This document shows, piece by piece, positions 7,081 through 14,079 of a stretch of 16,141 bases of DNA (position 1 is its first letter; the number at the start of each line of letters is the position of its first letter). This stretch comes from Methanobacterium sp. UBA279 (GTDB taxonomy: Archaea > Methanobacteriota > Methanobacteria > Methanobacteriales > Methanobacteriaceae): assembly GCA_002502855.1 (NCBI GenBank), contig DAQK01000019.1, forward strand, positions 1-16,141. The letters run 5' to 3'. Below the pieces are notes generated by a model. It worked only from the letters and a program-made list of their open reading frames with translations, was not told the origin of the DNA and made no database searches. Both the position numbers and the translations under genes were made by a program.

Positions 7081-7431
7081 CTACCATGGATTATCCACCA
7101 TAATTACACCGATACTGACCATGGTAGGCTGGACTTTAAAGGGTATGCTCCTCCCTTTAAAAATCAGGAGTCCCAGTGATGCTGTAATTATAAATAAGAG
7201 AATCGTGGTAATGCCCAGGAAAATTACAAATGATCTACCCGTGGACACCCCCCCCCCTAAAATACCATGGACAATCCCTACGGTAATTGAGATCCCGGCC
7301 ATCATGGGGATGGAATTTGAAGGGTATTTTCACACCTCTAAAAATCATAAGCCCCATAGAAGCCGTGATAATAAATAGGAGGAGGGGGTAGTGACGCCCA
7401 TATATAGTACCCATGGCTTTCCCAGGATGGG
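7081..7431 (-). pseudogene. Decayed tandem copies of a small membrane-protein gene
   Basis: Two homologous units lie in tandem on the minus strand. The downstream one reads GITTILLFIITASLGLLIFKGRSIPFKVQP then TMVSIGVIMVDNPW and a stop. The upstream one, from about 7409, reads PLLLFIITASMGLMIFRGVKIPFKFHP, in a different frame from both its own start (MGVTT) and its continuation MMAGISITVGIVHGIL. Each unit has a hydrophobic helix, then the motif IFxGxxIPFKxxP and a second hydrophobic helix. At least two frame changes are needed to join them, and a run of ten C's at 7248-7257 (G's on the coding strand) sits in between. The 7305-7081 stretch is open (74 aa) but probably a fused remnant. The family is unknown to me. 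Confidence 0.55.
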
Positions 7432-7481
7432 AAAATACGCTATTTCACTTAACATTCGGATACCTTATTACTTACTACCCC

Positions 7482-7572
7482 TTAATTTTCAACGATTATT
7501 TTACCAATCATGGGGATGTAATCCACAATGGTAGGGATACCCACCAGCTTCAGTAAAAAGTATGGGTAAAAT
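7482..7572 (-). pseudogene. Fragment of a third membrane-protein copy
   Basis: A short minus-strand frame ends KLVGIPTIVDYIPMIGKIIV, EN, stop. Its hydrophobic pattern after a proline-threonine (PTIVDYIPMIGK) resembles the C-terminal part of the two decayed units downstream (PTMVSIGVIMVD), and the DNA shares an ATGGTAGG word at the same place. The frame has a stop just upstream at about 7571, so no full gene exists. The stretch between here and the next unit shows nothing else. Confidence 0.35.
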
Positions 7573-7593
7573 TAATGGTGTATGATAATCTCT

Positions 7594-7611
7594 GATTCAA
7601 GGGGATGAATC
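7594..7611 (-). terminator. Hairpin directly after ectC
   Basis: The minus strand forms a perfect GATTCA/TGAATC stem around a 6-nt loop beginning right after the ectC stop codon. No T-tract follows, so it may be a 3'-end stabiliser rather than a terminator. Confidence 0.35.
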
Positions 7612-7998
7612 CTACTTAGGATAGGAACCATCCTCATCATGCACCTCATCACCAACCAGTGGGGGGTTGAAAACACAGAGCAATCTCAGATCACTACCCA
7701 GGGCTCTTAGATAGTGCTGGTCGTGCTTGTCCAGGGCATAGAGAGTACCGGGACGTATGGGATACACCTTCCCATCCCTGATTGTTTCCACTTCACCTTC
7801 ACCCTCCACACAGTACACCGCTTCTACATGGTTCTTATACCATATCCTGGTCTCGGTACCCTTAAAAATCACAGTCTCATGGAAGGAGAAACCCATATTA
7901 TCATCCTTAAGAAGCAGGCGCCTGCTCACCCAGTTACCGTTAGGTGCGTACACCTCCCATTCAGTGTCGATTATATCATCTATCTTTCTAACTATCAT
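7612..7998 (-). CDS. ectC: L-ectoine synthase
   Basis: EctC is a cytosolic cupin enzyme that closes the ring of N-gamma-acetyl-L-2,4-diaminobutyrate with loss of water to give ectoine, a compatible solute for osmotic stress. The 128-aa length is standard. MIVRKIDDI at the N-terminus, WVSRRLLLKDDNMGFSFHET, NHVEAVYCVEGEGEVE and PGTLYALDKHDQHYLRA match the family closely. E59, Y87 and H95 fall where the metal-binding glutamate, tyrosine and histidine of characterised ectoine synthases lie (alignment done by eye). The start ATG at 7998 has GGGAG about 8 nt upstream. It is the third gene of an ectABC operon, 103 nt after ectB, with repeat DNA in the gap. Confidence 0.97.
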   Translation of the reverse strand: MIVRKIDDIIDTEWEVYAPNGNWVSRRLLLKDDNMGFSFHETVIFKGTETRIWYKNHVEAVYCVEGEGEVETIRDGKVYPIRPGTLYALDKHDQHYLRALGSDLRLLCVFNPPLVGDEVHDEDGSYPK

Positions 7999-8043
7999 TA
8001 AAATAACTCCCAGTTTGTTTAAAAGAAAATTAAAGGAATCCAG

Positions 8044-8278
8044 TTAATGGATTCCACTTGGAATATAACACTTGATGGAATTCAACACCTGATTTATGGA
8101 TTCACTTGGAATTCAACACTTGGTTGATGGACTCCTTCTGGTTCAACACCTGATTTATGGATTCACTCTGATCTAACTTCTGGTTGATGGTGTCCTTTTG
8201 ATCCAGTTCCTGGTTGATAGACTCCTTCTGGTCGAAGAGCTGATCATGATTTAATATCTGGTTGATGGACTCTTTTCG
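8044..8278 (-). repeat. 30-bp minisatellite spanning the 3' end of ectB
   Basis: Four successive 30-bp units (8121-8150, 8151-8180, 8181-8210, 8211-8240, plus-strand form beginning TGGTTGATGGACTCC or close variants) are flanked by a partial unit from 8259 and an 18-bp shortened unit at 8241-8258. Beyond the array, a 31-bp unit at 8090-8120 contains the ectB stop codon, and shorter degenerate copies cover 8044-8089. In ectB it encodes a 10-residue repeat with core E-S-I-N-Q-x-L-N/D-Q. Confidence 0.88.
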
Positions 8279-9520
8279 ATTATAGACCGTGTAGATTGCC
8301 TCTTCTACTATGTCCAGTCCTTCCTCCAGAATTTCTTCCTCTATCACCAGGGGAGGGAGGAACTTAACCACATCGGAATCAGCACCAGATAATTCTATTA
8401 CCAGGCCCTGGGAGAAGGCTTCGGCTGATATGTCTCCGCAGAAGCCCTGATCAGGTATCTGTAAACCATATATAAGGCCTCTGCCCCTTACATCTGTCTC
8501 CAGGGAATCATATTCCCTGGATATATCCATAAGCCTGTCCCGGAGTAACTGTTCCTTTTTACATATATCCTTGGATAGTTCATCATCTTCCCAGTAGCTC
8601 AAGAGGTTCGAGGCTGCAATGAAGGCCAAGTTATTTCCACGGAAAGTCCCCGAGTGCTGTCCCGGTTTCCACCTGTCCAGTTCCGATTTCATGAGCACCA
8701 GTGAAAGCGGCAATCCACCCCCAATGGACTTAGATAAAGTTATGATATCCGGACTTATCCCCGCCTCTTCGAAGCTGAAGAAGGACCCGGTACGGCCGTT
8801 ACCCACCTGGATATCATCCACGATGAGTAAGATATCATATTCCCGGCACAGCTTCTCTATCTCCTTAAGCCACTTCTTGGAGGCCACGTTAACTCCTCCT
8901 TCTGCCTGTACTGTCTCCAGTATTATGGCCGCCGGGAGGTCCAGTCCACTGCTTTTATCCTCCAGTAACTGTCTCAGGTAACCCGTGGTGTCTATATCTG
9001 GGCCGAAGTAGCCGTCAAAGGGTACGAATGTCACGTTCGCCCGGTTCGTGAAGGCCTCCTCCCTGTAGAACTCGTTGGTGGTGGCTGACAGGGACCCCAT
9101 GGTCATACCGTGGAAGGCGTTGGTGAAGGCGATGATATTCGACCGTCCCTTGACCATCCTGGCAAGTTTCAGGGCTGTCTCCACTGCGTCGGTACCGGTT
9201 GGTCCGCAGAACTGGAACTTGTATTCCATGTGGCGGGGCTCCAGGATGGTGTTGTTGAATTTCTCCATAAACTCTCTCTTGGCGGTGGTTGCTAGGTCCA
9301 GTCCATGTACCAGTCCATCCTGCTTCAGATACTCAATTAGGGCTTCTGATACCACCGGATTGTTATGTCCATAATTCAGGGTTCCTGCTCCGGCGAAAAA
9401 ATCTATATATTCATTTCCCTGTTCATCATATAATTTAGAGCCCTTAGCAGTTTTAAATACCGCTGGAAAGCTACGTATATAACTCCGCACTTCTGATTCT
9501 AATTTATTAAAGGTTTCCAT
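8102..9520 (-). CDS. ectB: Diaminobutyrate--2-oxoglutarate transaminase with repeat tail
   Basis: EctB is a class-III PLP aminotransferase that moves an amino group from glutamate to L-aspartate-beta-semialdehyde, giving L-2,4-diaminobutyrate, the first ectoine step. It has 472 aa from the ATG at 9520. Visible marks: FFAGAGTLNYGHNN (41-54), GPTGTDAVETALKLAR (106-121), FHGMT (136-140), the PLP-contacting VDDIQVGNGRTG (234-245) and the Schiff-base lysine in TLSKSIGGG (K264). The start is fixed by GAGGGAAG inside the last codons of ectA and by the 1-nt gap after the ectA stop; a longer frame upstream is an overlap artefact. EctB usually ends near residue 410-425. Here residues 416-472 are an extra hydrophilic tail of 10-residue repeats (K-E-S-I-N-Q-x-L-N/D-Q), encoded by a DNA minisatellite. 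Catalytic parts are intact, so activity is expected. Confidence 0.96.
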   Translation of the reverse strand: METFNKLESEVRSYIRSFPAVFKTAKGSKLYDEQGNEYIDFFAGAGTLNYGHNNPVVSEALIEYLKQDGLVHGLDLATTAKREFMEKFNNTILEPRHMEYKFQFCGPTGTDAVETALKLARMVKGRSNIIAFTNAFHGMTMGSLSATTNEFYREEAFTNRANVTFVPFDGYFGPDIDTTGYLRQLLEDKSSGLDLPAAIILETVQAEGGVNVASKKWLKEIEKLCREYDILLIVDDIQVGNGRTGSFFSFEEAGISPDIITLSKSIGGGLPLSLVLMKSELDRWKPGQHSGTFRGNNLAFIAASNLLSYWEDDELSKDICKKEQLLRDRLMDISREYDSLETDVRGRGLIYGLQIPDQGFCGDISAEAFSQGLVIELSGADSDVVKFLPPLVIEEEILEEGLDIVEEAIYTVYNRKESINQILNHDQLFDQKESINQELDQKDTINQKLDQSESINQVLNQKESINQVLNSK

Positions 9521-9521
9521 A

Positions 9522-10079
9522 TTATCTTCCCTCTTTATACTCGTTAAGTAACTTAAATGAATCGGTTTCCTGGTTGAACGGTCCGATACGTATAATAAAT
9601 TCTTCGGGATGGCGGGACTTCTGGAAAACTTCCCTGGTAAAATAGTTATCCTCGGTGACCGGTGCATCCAACTGTCTGGCCAGACTGTTGAAGAGTGATC
9701 TGGATGAACGGTTATCAGATGTGACGGTGGTCTCCAAGTAGTTGATATCTTCCAGTTCCTTACGCTTTAAAATATTTAAAAGCATTTCCCGAGCAATTCC
9801 CCTGCCTCTCATATGGTCGCGGACTGCGATCTGCCAGATGAAGAGGGTGTCGCTCTGGTGGGGATGGATGTAGCCAGAAGCAAAACCTACTATATCATCC
9901 TTAAACTCGCAAACTGCACTGGTCCTGTTAAAATGAGAGCATACCAGCAAGTAACTGTATACAGAGTTGATTTCAAGTGGTGGGCAGCTTGCAACCAGGA
10001 AATAGAGTGATTCACCATCATCTAAGTGGGGCTTTCTGATGGTGATTGATTCAGGTATTTCTTGTTTCGGCTTAGGCAT
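9522..10079 (-). CDS. ectA: L-2,4-diaminobutyrate N-gamma-acetyltransferase
   Basis: EctA uses acetyl-CoA to acetylate the gamma-amino group of diaminobutyrate, the second step of ectoine synthesis. The 185-aa protein has a GNAT fold. SITIRKPHLDDG (11-22) opens the domain; VGFASGYIHPHQSDTLFIWQ (64-83) and the acetyl-CoA-binding motif IAVRDHMRGRGIAREML (84-100, R/Q-x-x-G-x-G/A type) are clear, as is TVTSDNRSSRSLF. HPHQSDTLFIWQ is typical of EctA rather than other GNATs. The ATG at 10079 gives the usual N-terminal length. It is the promoter-proximal gene of ectABC; its stop is separated from the ectB start by one nucleotide, so the two are probably coupled. Confidence 0.95.
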   Translation of the reverse strand: MPKPKQEIPESITIRKPHLDDGESLYFLVASCPPLEINSVYSYLLVCSHFNRTSAVCEFKDDIVGFASGYIHPHQSDTLFIWQIAVRDHMRGRGIAREMLLNILKRKELEDINYLETTVTSDNRSSRSLFNSLARQLDAPVTEDNYFTREVFQKSRHPEEFIIRIGPFNQETDSFKLLNEYKEGR

Positions 10080-10134
10080 AAACGTAAAATTCCTGATAAA
10101 TTAGAATACCTATTAAAACTAAGGTTTTGGTTAT

Positions 10135-10142
10135 ATTATATA
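10135..10142 (-). promoter_or_regulatory. Predicted TATA box of the ectABC operon
   Basis: The minus strand carries TATATAAT in the context ACATATATAATATAACC, about 55-60 nt before the ectA ATG, which predicts a leader of about 30 nt. No clear palindromic operator is seen near it. The mechanism of salt regulation cannot be read from this sequence. Confidence 0.55.
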
Positions 10143-10192
10143 TGTAGATACTAATAAAAATTACTGAAATAAAATAAAGAATTAAAGAGTTT

Positions 10193-10202
10193 AAAAAAAA
10201 AA
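10193..10202 (-). terminator. T-tract terminator of purA
   Basis: Ten consecutive T's on the minus strand begin 5 nt after the purA stop codon, with no strong hairpin. A T-rich tract of this kind is enough to terminate archaeal RNA polymerase. Confidence 0.6.
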
Positions 10203-10207
10203 GAGAT

Positions 10208-11230
10208 TTAGAAAAGTTCATCACGGAGATCAATGGTATCTTTAAGATCAGGGCCAGTGGAGATTATTGTAACTGGAACTCCTGTTTCACCCTCAATTTC
10301 ATCTATGAACTTTTTGGTCTCTGGTGCGAGTCCGGAATAATCGGTCACCCTTTCGCACTGGGGATATAATCGGTCCACACAGGTTAAAGCAATCTGGGTA
10401 GCGCCGTTTATCATGCACGATTCCCGGGCCAGATCCATATCAAAAAGACCCACTCTACGCCTCCTTCCAGTGACTGTACCGTACTCTTCCAGTCCCATCT
10501 TTCCTGCTTCTTCCTCGCTCATCTCTGTTTTAAAGGGTCCTTCTCCTACCCGGGTCATGTAGGATTTGAAGACTACGATTACATCATCCACCCGGGTGGG
10601 TCCCACACCCACATCAGCGGCGGCTGTGCTGGCGGTGGTGTCTTTACTGGTAACGAAGGGATAGGTACCATAGTACAGGGAAAGTCCGAAGCCCTGAGAT
10701 CCTTCTATGAACACGTATTCTTCTTCATCCAGTGCCTGGTTAACCTCGAGTGGCACATCTGTGGTATGACCCTGTAGTTCCTCTATATCCTGGGCCATCT
10801 TAGCTACACGGCCCACTCGGTCGGCATTTCCTGGTCCGCAGCCTGTTCCGGTACTTCCAATTTTCTTGGACAGATGGGCTGAGGCCTTATCCCGCTCTTT
10901 ATGTTCTGGTTCGATGATTGAACAGCGGATATCAGCGAAAGTCCGTTCCGCCACATTATATTTGCTTAGATAATCAAGTTCATGGAGGAAAACCTCGGGA
11001 TCCACTAAAACACCCGCTCCTATGAGTAGTCTGGCATCCCTGTGCACGAAACCAGATGGTATTAACCTTAAACCATATTTTTCACCGTTAAATTCTACAG
11101 AATGCCCTGCATTGGGCCCTACACCTGCTCTTGCTATAATATCGGGTTTATCGTTGTAACAGAGATAGGTGATGCATTTACCTTTTCCTTCATCTCCCCA
11201 TGCTCCTCCAACAAGTATATTACATGTCAT
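10208..11230 (-). CDS. purA: Adenylosuccinate synthetase, archaeal short form
   Basis: PurA joins aspartate to IMP with GTP hydrolysis, giving adenylosuccinate, the committed step to AMP. At 340 aa it matches the short archaeal form rather than the bacterial one of about 430 aa. Seen: the GTP-binding loop GGAWGDEGKGK (8-18, with the catalytic aspartate D13), NAGH with the catalytic histidine (H43), GSTGTGCGP (124-132) and EGSQGFGLSLYYGTYPFVTS (175-194), then TGRRRRVGLFD for IMP/GTP binding. The ATG at 11230 follows CGGAG by about 8 nt. It stands alone between the ectoine operon downstream and a pseudogene upstream; a T10 tract after its stop separates it from ectA. Confidence 0.96.
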   Translation of the reverse strand: MTCNILVGGAWGDEGKGKCITYLCYNDKPDIIARAGVGPNAGHSVEFNGEKYGLRLIPSGFVHRDARLLIGAGVLVDPEVFLHELDYLSKYNVAERTFADIRCSIIEPEHKERDKASAHLSKKIGSTGTGCGPGNADRVGRVAKMAQDIEELQGHTTDVPLEVNQALDEEEYVFIEGSQGFGLSLYYGTYPFVTSKDTTASTAAADVGVGPTRVDDVIVVFKSYMTRVGEGPFKTEMSEEEAGKMGLEEYGTVTGRRRRVGLFDMDLARESCMINGATQIALTCVDRLYPQCERVTDYSGLAPETKKFIDEIEGETGVPVTIISTGPDLKDTIDLRDELF

Positions 11231-11278
11231 ATGTTATTCTCCGAAAATTAAAAGAAAATTTGAAATTTTCTAACCTTT

Positions 11279-11288
11279 TTTATATATG
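11279..11288 (-). promoter_or_regulatory. Predicted TATA box of purA
   Basis: The minus strand reads ACCATATATAAAAAAGG about 50 nt before the purA start, predicting a leader of about 28 nt that includes the CGGAG ribosome site. A second TATA-like stretch (TTTTTATACAG) lies about 17 nt further upstream. Confidence 0.55.
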
Positions 11289-11506
11289 GTGACCTGTATA
11301 AAAACCTTTTTCCATATCACACCCCAGGTCAGGTTAGTGGTTCCCCACAAGTTGGGAGAAATATCTGTTTTACCCTGGAAAGTATGTGCTCCCTGGAAAT
11401 TTTATTAAAAATATCCCAAAATTAGTGGGTTGGTCTATATCAGAGGGAGTAAATCTGGTAAAGTTAGGGTATTTTATGGAAAGTTCAATTTCCTTAACCT
11501 GCCCAA

Positions 11507-11794
11507 TTATTTCTCACTGGAAGTCCATCTAAAAATCTTCAGTATCTCTCTATCTCTTAAACTGTAATGAACCCAGACACCCTCTTTTCGATGCTTTATA
11601 AAACCCGCCTTTTTCAGGATGTTTAAATGGTGGGATACTGATTGGTTGGGGGTTTGTCCAGGCAGGTGAAAATCTCACAGACACATAGTTCACCATATCT
11701 CAATAGATGGATGATCTTAAGCCGGGTGGGGATCGGCCAGTGCCTTGAGAGAATCGGCATCTTCCTGTAGTTCTGTATCATCTGGAATTTTCAT
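11507..11794 (-). pseudogene. Frameshifted ArsR-family transcriptional regulator
   Basis: The minus strand encodes a winged-helix ArsR protein in three frame segments. It starts MKIPDDTELQEDADSLKALADP; an extra C near 11727-11730 shifts it; it then reads TRLKIIHLLRYGELCVCEIF; a missing base near 11668 shifts it back; and it ends TPNQSVSHHLNILKKAGFIK, HRKEGVWVHYSLRD, up to a TAA at 11509-11507. The order LKALADPTRLKIIxLL, then CVCEI, then QSxVSHHLxxLKxAGxI, then the wing, is the classic ArsR layout. Together the segments make about 95 residues, full family length. As it stands it stops after about 26 codons. No partner transporter or arsenic gene is nearby. Confidence 0.8.
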
Positions 11795-11942
11795 CCTGGT
11801 CCGACACGTATCCGAAGAAAAAACTATACAAAATTTAAAAACCAAATAATGAACACCCAAAATCTAAAAAAAAAACATAAACACACATAAATCAAAACCA
11901 TAACTGGAGAATTCTAACCAAAGTTGAAACACAACTAAAATT

Positions 11943-12143
11943 TTGATTGGAAATATTAGGAATGATGATGCATTTAAGTTTATAAATTTAGTTAAGGACA
12001 AAATTCGTGAAATTAAGGATAAAGCAATAAATTCAACATCTCCAATTGAAGAAATAAAAATGGCTAAGGATTTATTGGATGATGGTGCTATAACTGAAGA
12101 AGAATTCCAAATTATAAAAGAAAAGGTCATGAAAAAATTATAG
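11943..12143 (+). pseudogene. N-truncated SHOCT-domain protein
   Basis: The C-terminal 30 residues (SPIEEIKMAKDLLDDGAITE, then EEFQIIKEKVMKKL) are a SHOCT short C-terminal domain, with the G-A-I-T-E-E-E-F signature. Before it is IGNIRNDDAFKFINLVKDKI, which resembles the end of the PH-like domain that often precedes SHOCT. The frame opens only at 11928 and the first usable start is a TTG at 11943 without a ribosome binding site. Just upstream, another frame reads NHNWRILTKVETQLKF up to a stop, so the front of the gene is probably displaced by a frameshift and otherwise lost. SHOCT domains are thought to help oligomerisation; no function is assigned. It could also be a short real gene of 66 aa. 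Confidence 0.5.
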
Positions 12144-12185
12144 TCAAGAGAATTAGGTTCAATTGATTGAAATTGGGGTCTATAT

Positions 12186-13081
12186 TCATTCCTCAGTGAA
12201 ATAGTCTGTATCTATCTTTTTTAAATCGTAAGATTTGATTTTAGACACGCCTATATCGTAATCAATCATTAGCTGTGCTAATATTTCACCATCTATCAGA
12301 ACTACTTTACTATCAATTATATTGGCATATTCCCTTGCACCTTTAGAAAAGCTTGATGTTGTTATAAATATGCCTTTTTTGCTTGTTGTCCTTGTAATGC
12401 ACCGGCAAATTTCTGTATTTCAGGTCGAGATACTGTATTTTCCCATTTTTTAGCTTGGATATATATGGTATCCAAACCTAACTTATCCTCTTTAATAATC
12501 CCATCGATTCCACCATCACCACTTCGACCAATAGCTTCTCCAGCATCTCTTCTAGAACCACCATAACCCATATTAAGCAACAAATCAACAACAAGCTTCT
12601 CAAAAAACTCAGGAGAACAAAATTTAACACTACTTAGAAGCTCTTGAGCAATATTATTCCTCAGATTTTGGTAACTATTCTCTAATATTTCCTCTGGAGT
12701 TACAGGAGTATCATCAGTAGTAACTGGTTTATCTTTCCCACCTGTTCTAAATTCCACATATCCTGGAAACTGCATAAGAAAATTAATATCTATTTTAGGT
12801 GGATTTTGTTCTAAAACCTTTAAACCTTCATCTGTGATATTGAAATATCCTCTACGTTTATTTTCAAGTAGACCTGCCTTTTTAAGATAGGTCTTAGACC
12901 AATTAACCCTATTATCAAACACCTTTTGAATACCACTTGGCAACAAAGCCTTTCTATCCTCATCTGTTAAATCAAACTCATTAGCTAGTTTTTCAATAGA
13001 TTCCCTCATAGAATGTTCCTTCTTATCACCAATCAACTTCAACAAAGGCAACATAATACTCTGAAAATCAGGAACTGCCAT
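12186..13081 (-). pseudogene. mrr: Mrr-type restriction endonuclease, broken by a frameshift
   Basis: Mrr proteins cut methylated or foreign DNA. The first 235 residues are intact: an N-terminal winged-helix-like domain (DFQSIMLPLLKLIGDKKEHS, then TDEGLKVL) and a PD-(D/E)xK nuclease domain starting SPEFFEKLVVDLLLNMGYGG, with GDGGIDGI (D193) and IQAKKW (Q209-A-K211). At a run of six A's (T's at 12375-12380 on the plus strand) one base appears missing; the frame then ends after 239 aa. Restoring it gives GIFITTSSFSKGAREYANII and on to DTDYFTEE, stop at 12186, for about 297 aa, the usual Mrr length. Start ATG at 13081 has GAGGTG 5 nt upstream and overlaps the stop of the methylase-like remnant (TGATG). 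The truncated form keeps its catalytic residues but lacks the last strands. Confidence 0.85.
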
Positions 13082-13262
13082 CAGAACACCTCGCTTTCTA
13101 TAATCTTAACCTCATCATCTGTTAAACCATATAAACTCATAAACCATCTGATCAATCATGCTCACGATGAACTCTGAATGTTGATTTAGACGGATGTTCT
13201 TCCTGAAATGTTCGGGAAGTGTTACCATACCTCACCAGGGAGTACTCGGTGAACTCGTTCTG
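13081..13262 (-). pseudogene. C-terminal remnant of a DNA methyltransferase-like gene
   Basis: Upstream of the Mrr gene, minus-strand frames read NEFTEYSLVRYG, then in a second frame FRKNIRLNQHSEFIVSMIDQ and MVYE, then after one extra T LYGLTDDEVKIIESEVF and TGA. The ending MVYELYGLTDDEVKIIE resembles the extreme C-terminus of N-6 adenine DNA methylases of restriction-modification systems as I remember it. Its stop overlaps the Mrr start (TGATG), so the two were probably a coupled operon. The catalytic part is absent. The reading beyond the last 25 residues is uncertain. Confidence 0.5.
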
Positions 13263-13285
13263 GAAAAATTAATTAACCATTATTG

Positions 13286-13294
13286 CATATAACC
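13286..13294 (+). promoter_or_regulatory. Possible TATA box of the DUF169 gene
   Basis: CATATAACC lies about 50 nt before the ATG at 13339, which would place the transcript start near 13316 and keep the GGAGATGGG site in the leader. A second AT-rich box, ATATATTTA at 13309-13317, is too close unless the message is nearly leaderless. Confidence 0.35.
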
Positions 13295-13338
13295 TAAAAC
13301 GGGAATGATATATTTATTTTTAGAGGAGATGGGATTAA

Positions 13339-14043
13339 ATGAACTATAAAGAACAGGCAGAGATTTTTAAAACTACCTTCGACTTAAAATATGAACCTAT
13401 GGCTATTTCTTTTACCAACGACGAAGTACCAAGTGGCCGGTACGAGAAAACATCCATATGTAAGGCCATGAAACTGGCAAGTCAGGGTGAAAGCTTCATA
13501 ATCGACCAGGAAGTTTCCATATGTCAGGGGGGCAGTCAGTTCTGTGGTTTCAATGAGCCACACTCCGGACCTAAAAAGAAGAGGATGCAGAATTTCCTAA
13601 CCAAGGGCGAGAAGCTCACCAGTTCCATAGTCACCTTCGAGAGGATGACCAAAACCGGAGTCCCCTTCGCCACTGACCTGGCAGACAAAATAGTGATAAC
13701 ACCCCTGGAGAAGGCAGAGATACGCCCCGACATGATCCTGTTTCTAGCTAACGCCGAACAGGTCTGCCGCCTCATAACACTGGACACCTATTGGGATGGG
13801 TTATCACCAAAACAGCAGCTCATAGGTGCATTATGTTACTCAGCCATCGTCCACACCATAATGAGCGGGAACACCAACATAACCATGGGGGACTGGACTG
13901 CCAGGAGCCATCAGGGATTCGAAAAGGACGTCATCTTCTTATCAGTACCCTATGAACGGGTTCATAACCTGATCGCTGCTATACCCTACTGTTCAGCCGG
14001 GGATGCAGAAACGGTCATACCTGAGGAATTCCGGTCAGACTAA
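13339..14043 (+). CDS. DUF169 family protein
   Basis: A 234-aa protein of the DUF169 family, common in methanogens; its biochemical role is not established. It lacks signal peptide and membrane helices, so it is probably cytosolic. Seen: an opening YEPMAISFTNDEVPSGRYEK, C41 in SICKAMKLASQGESF, and C62 and C69 in VSICQGGSQFCGFNEP, the cysteine pattern that hints at metal or cluster binding. Near the middle, ADKIVITPLEKAEIRPDMIL and FLANAEQVCRL match the family's second block, and GDWTARSHQGFEKDVIFLSV ends with SVPYERV. The ATG at 13339 follows GGAGATGGGATTAA. Codon use is more GC-rich than in its neighbours on either side. It stands next to a DUF4013-type gene but nothing links the two functions. 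Confidence 0.85.
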   Translation: MNYKEQAEIFKTTFDLKYEPMAISFTNDEVPSGRYEKTSICKAMKLASQGESFIIDQEVSICQGGSQFCGFNEPHSGPKKKRMQNFLTKGEKLTSSIVTFERMTKTGVPFATDLADKIVITPLEKAEIRPDMILFLANAEQVCRLITLDTYWDGLSPKQQLIGALCYSAIVHTIMSGNTNITMGDWTARSHQGFEKDVIFLSVPYERVHNLIAAIPYCSAGDAETVIPEEFRSD

Positions 14044-14079
14044 TGTTTTATTGAAAGGATGCTACTGGGGGGGTGTAAT

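Noticed and set aside
7714..8047. Plus-strand ORFs of 95 and 96 aa opposite ectC
   Set aside because: They are shadows of ectC, whose family identity is certain.
8044..8278. CRISPR array
   Set aside because: The 30-bp units are contiguous with no unique spacers, mostly in frame with ectB, and no cas gene is present.
9521..9667. N-terminal extension of EctB to residue 521 total
   Set aside because: The extra 49 residues overlap the ectA coding sequence in another frame; the ATG at 9520 with GAGGGAAG upstream and a 1-nt gap after ectA gives the family's normal N-terminus.
11864..12130. Minus-strand ORF of 88 aa
   Set aside because: It is antisense to the SHOCT-domain frame, which has a recognisable domain; the minus frame has low-complexity serine/phenylalanine content.
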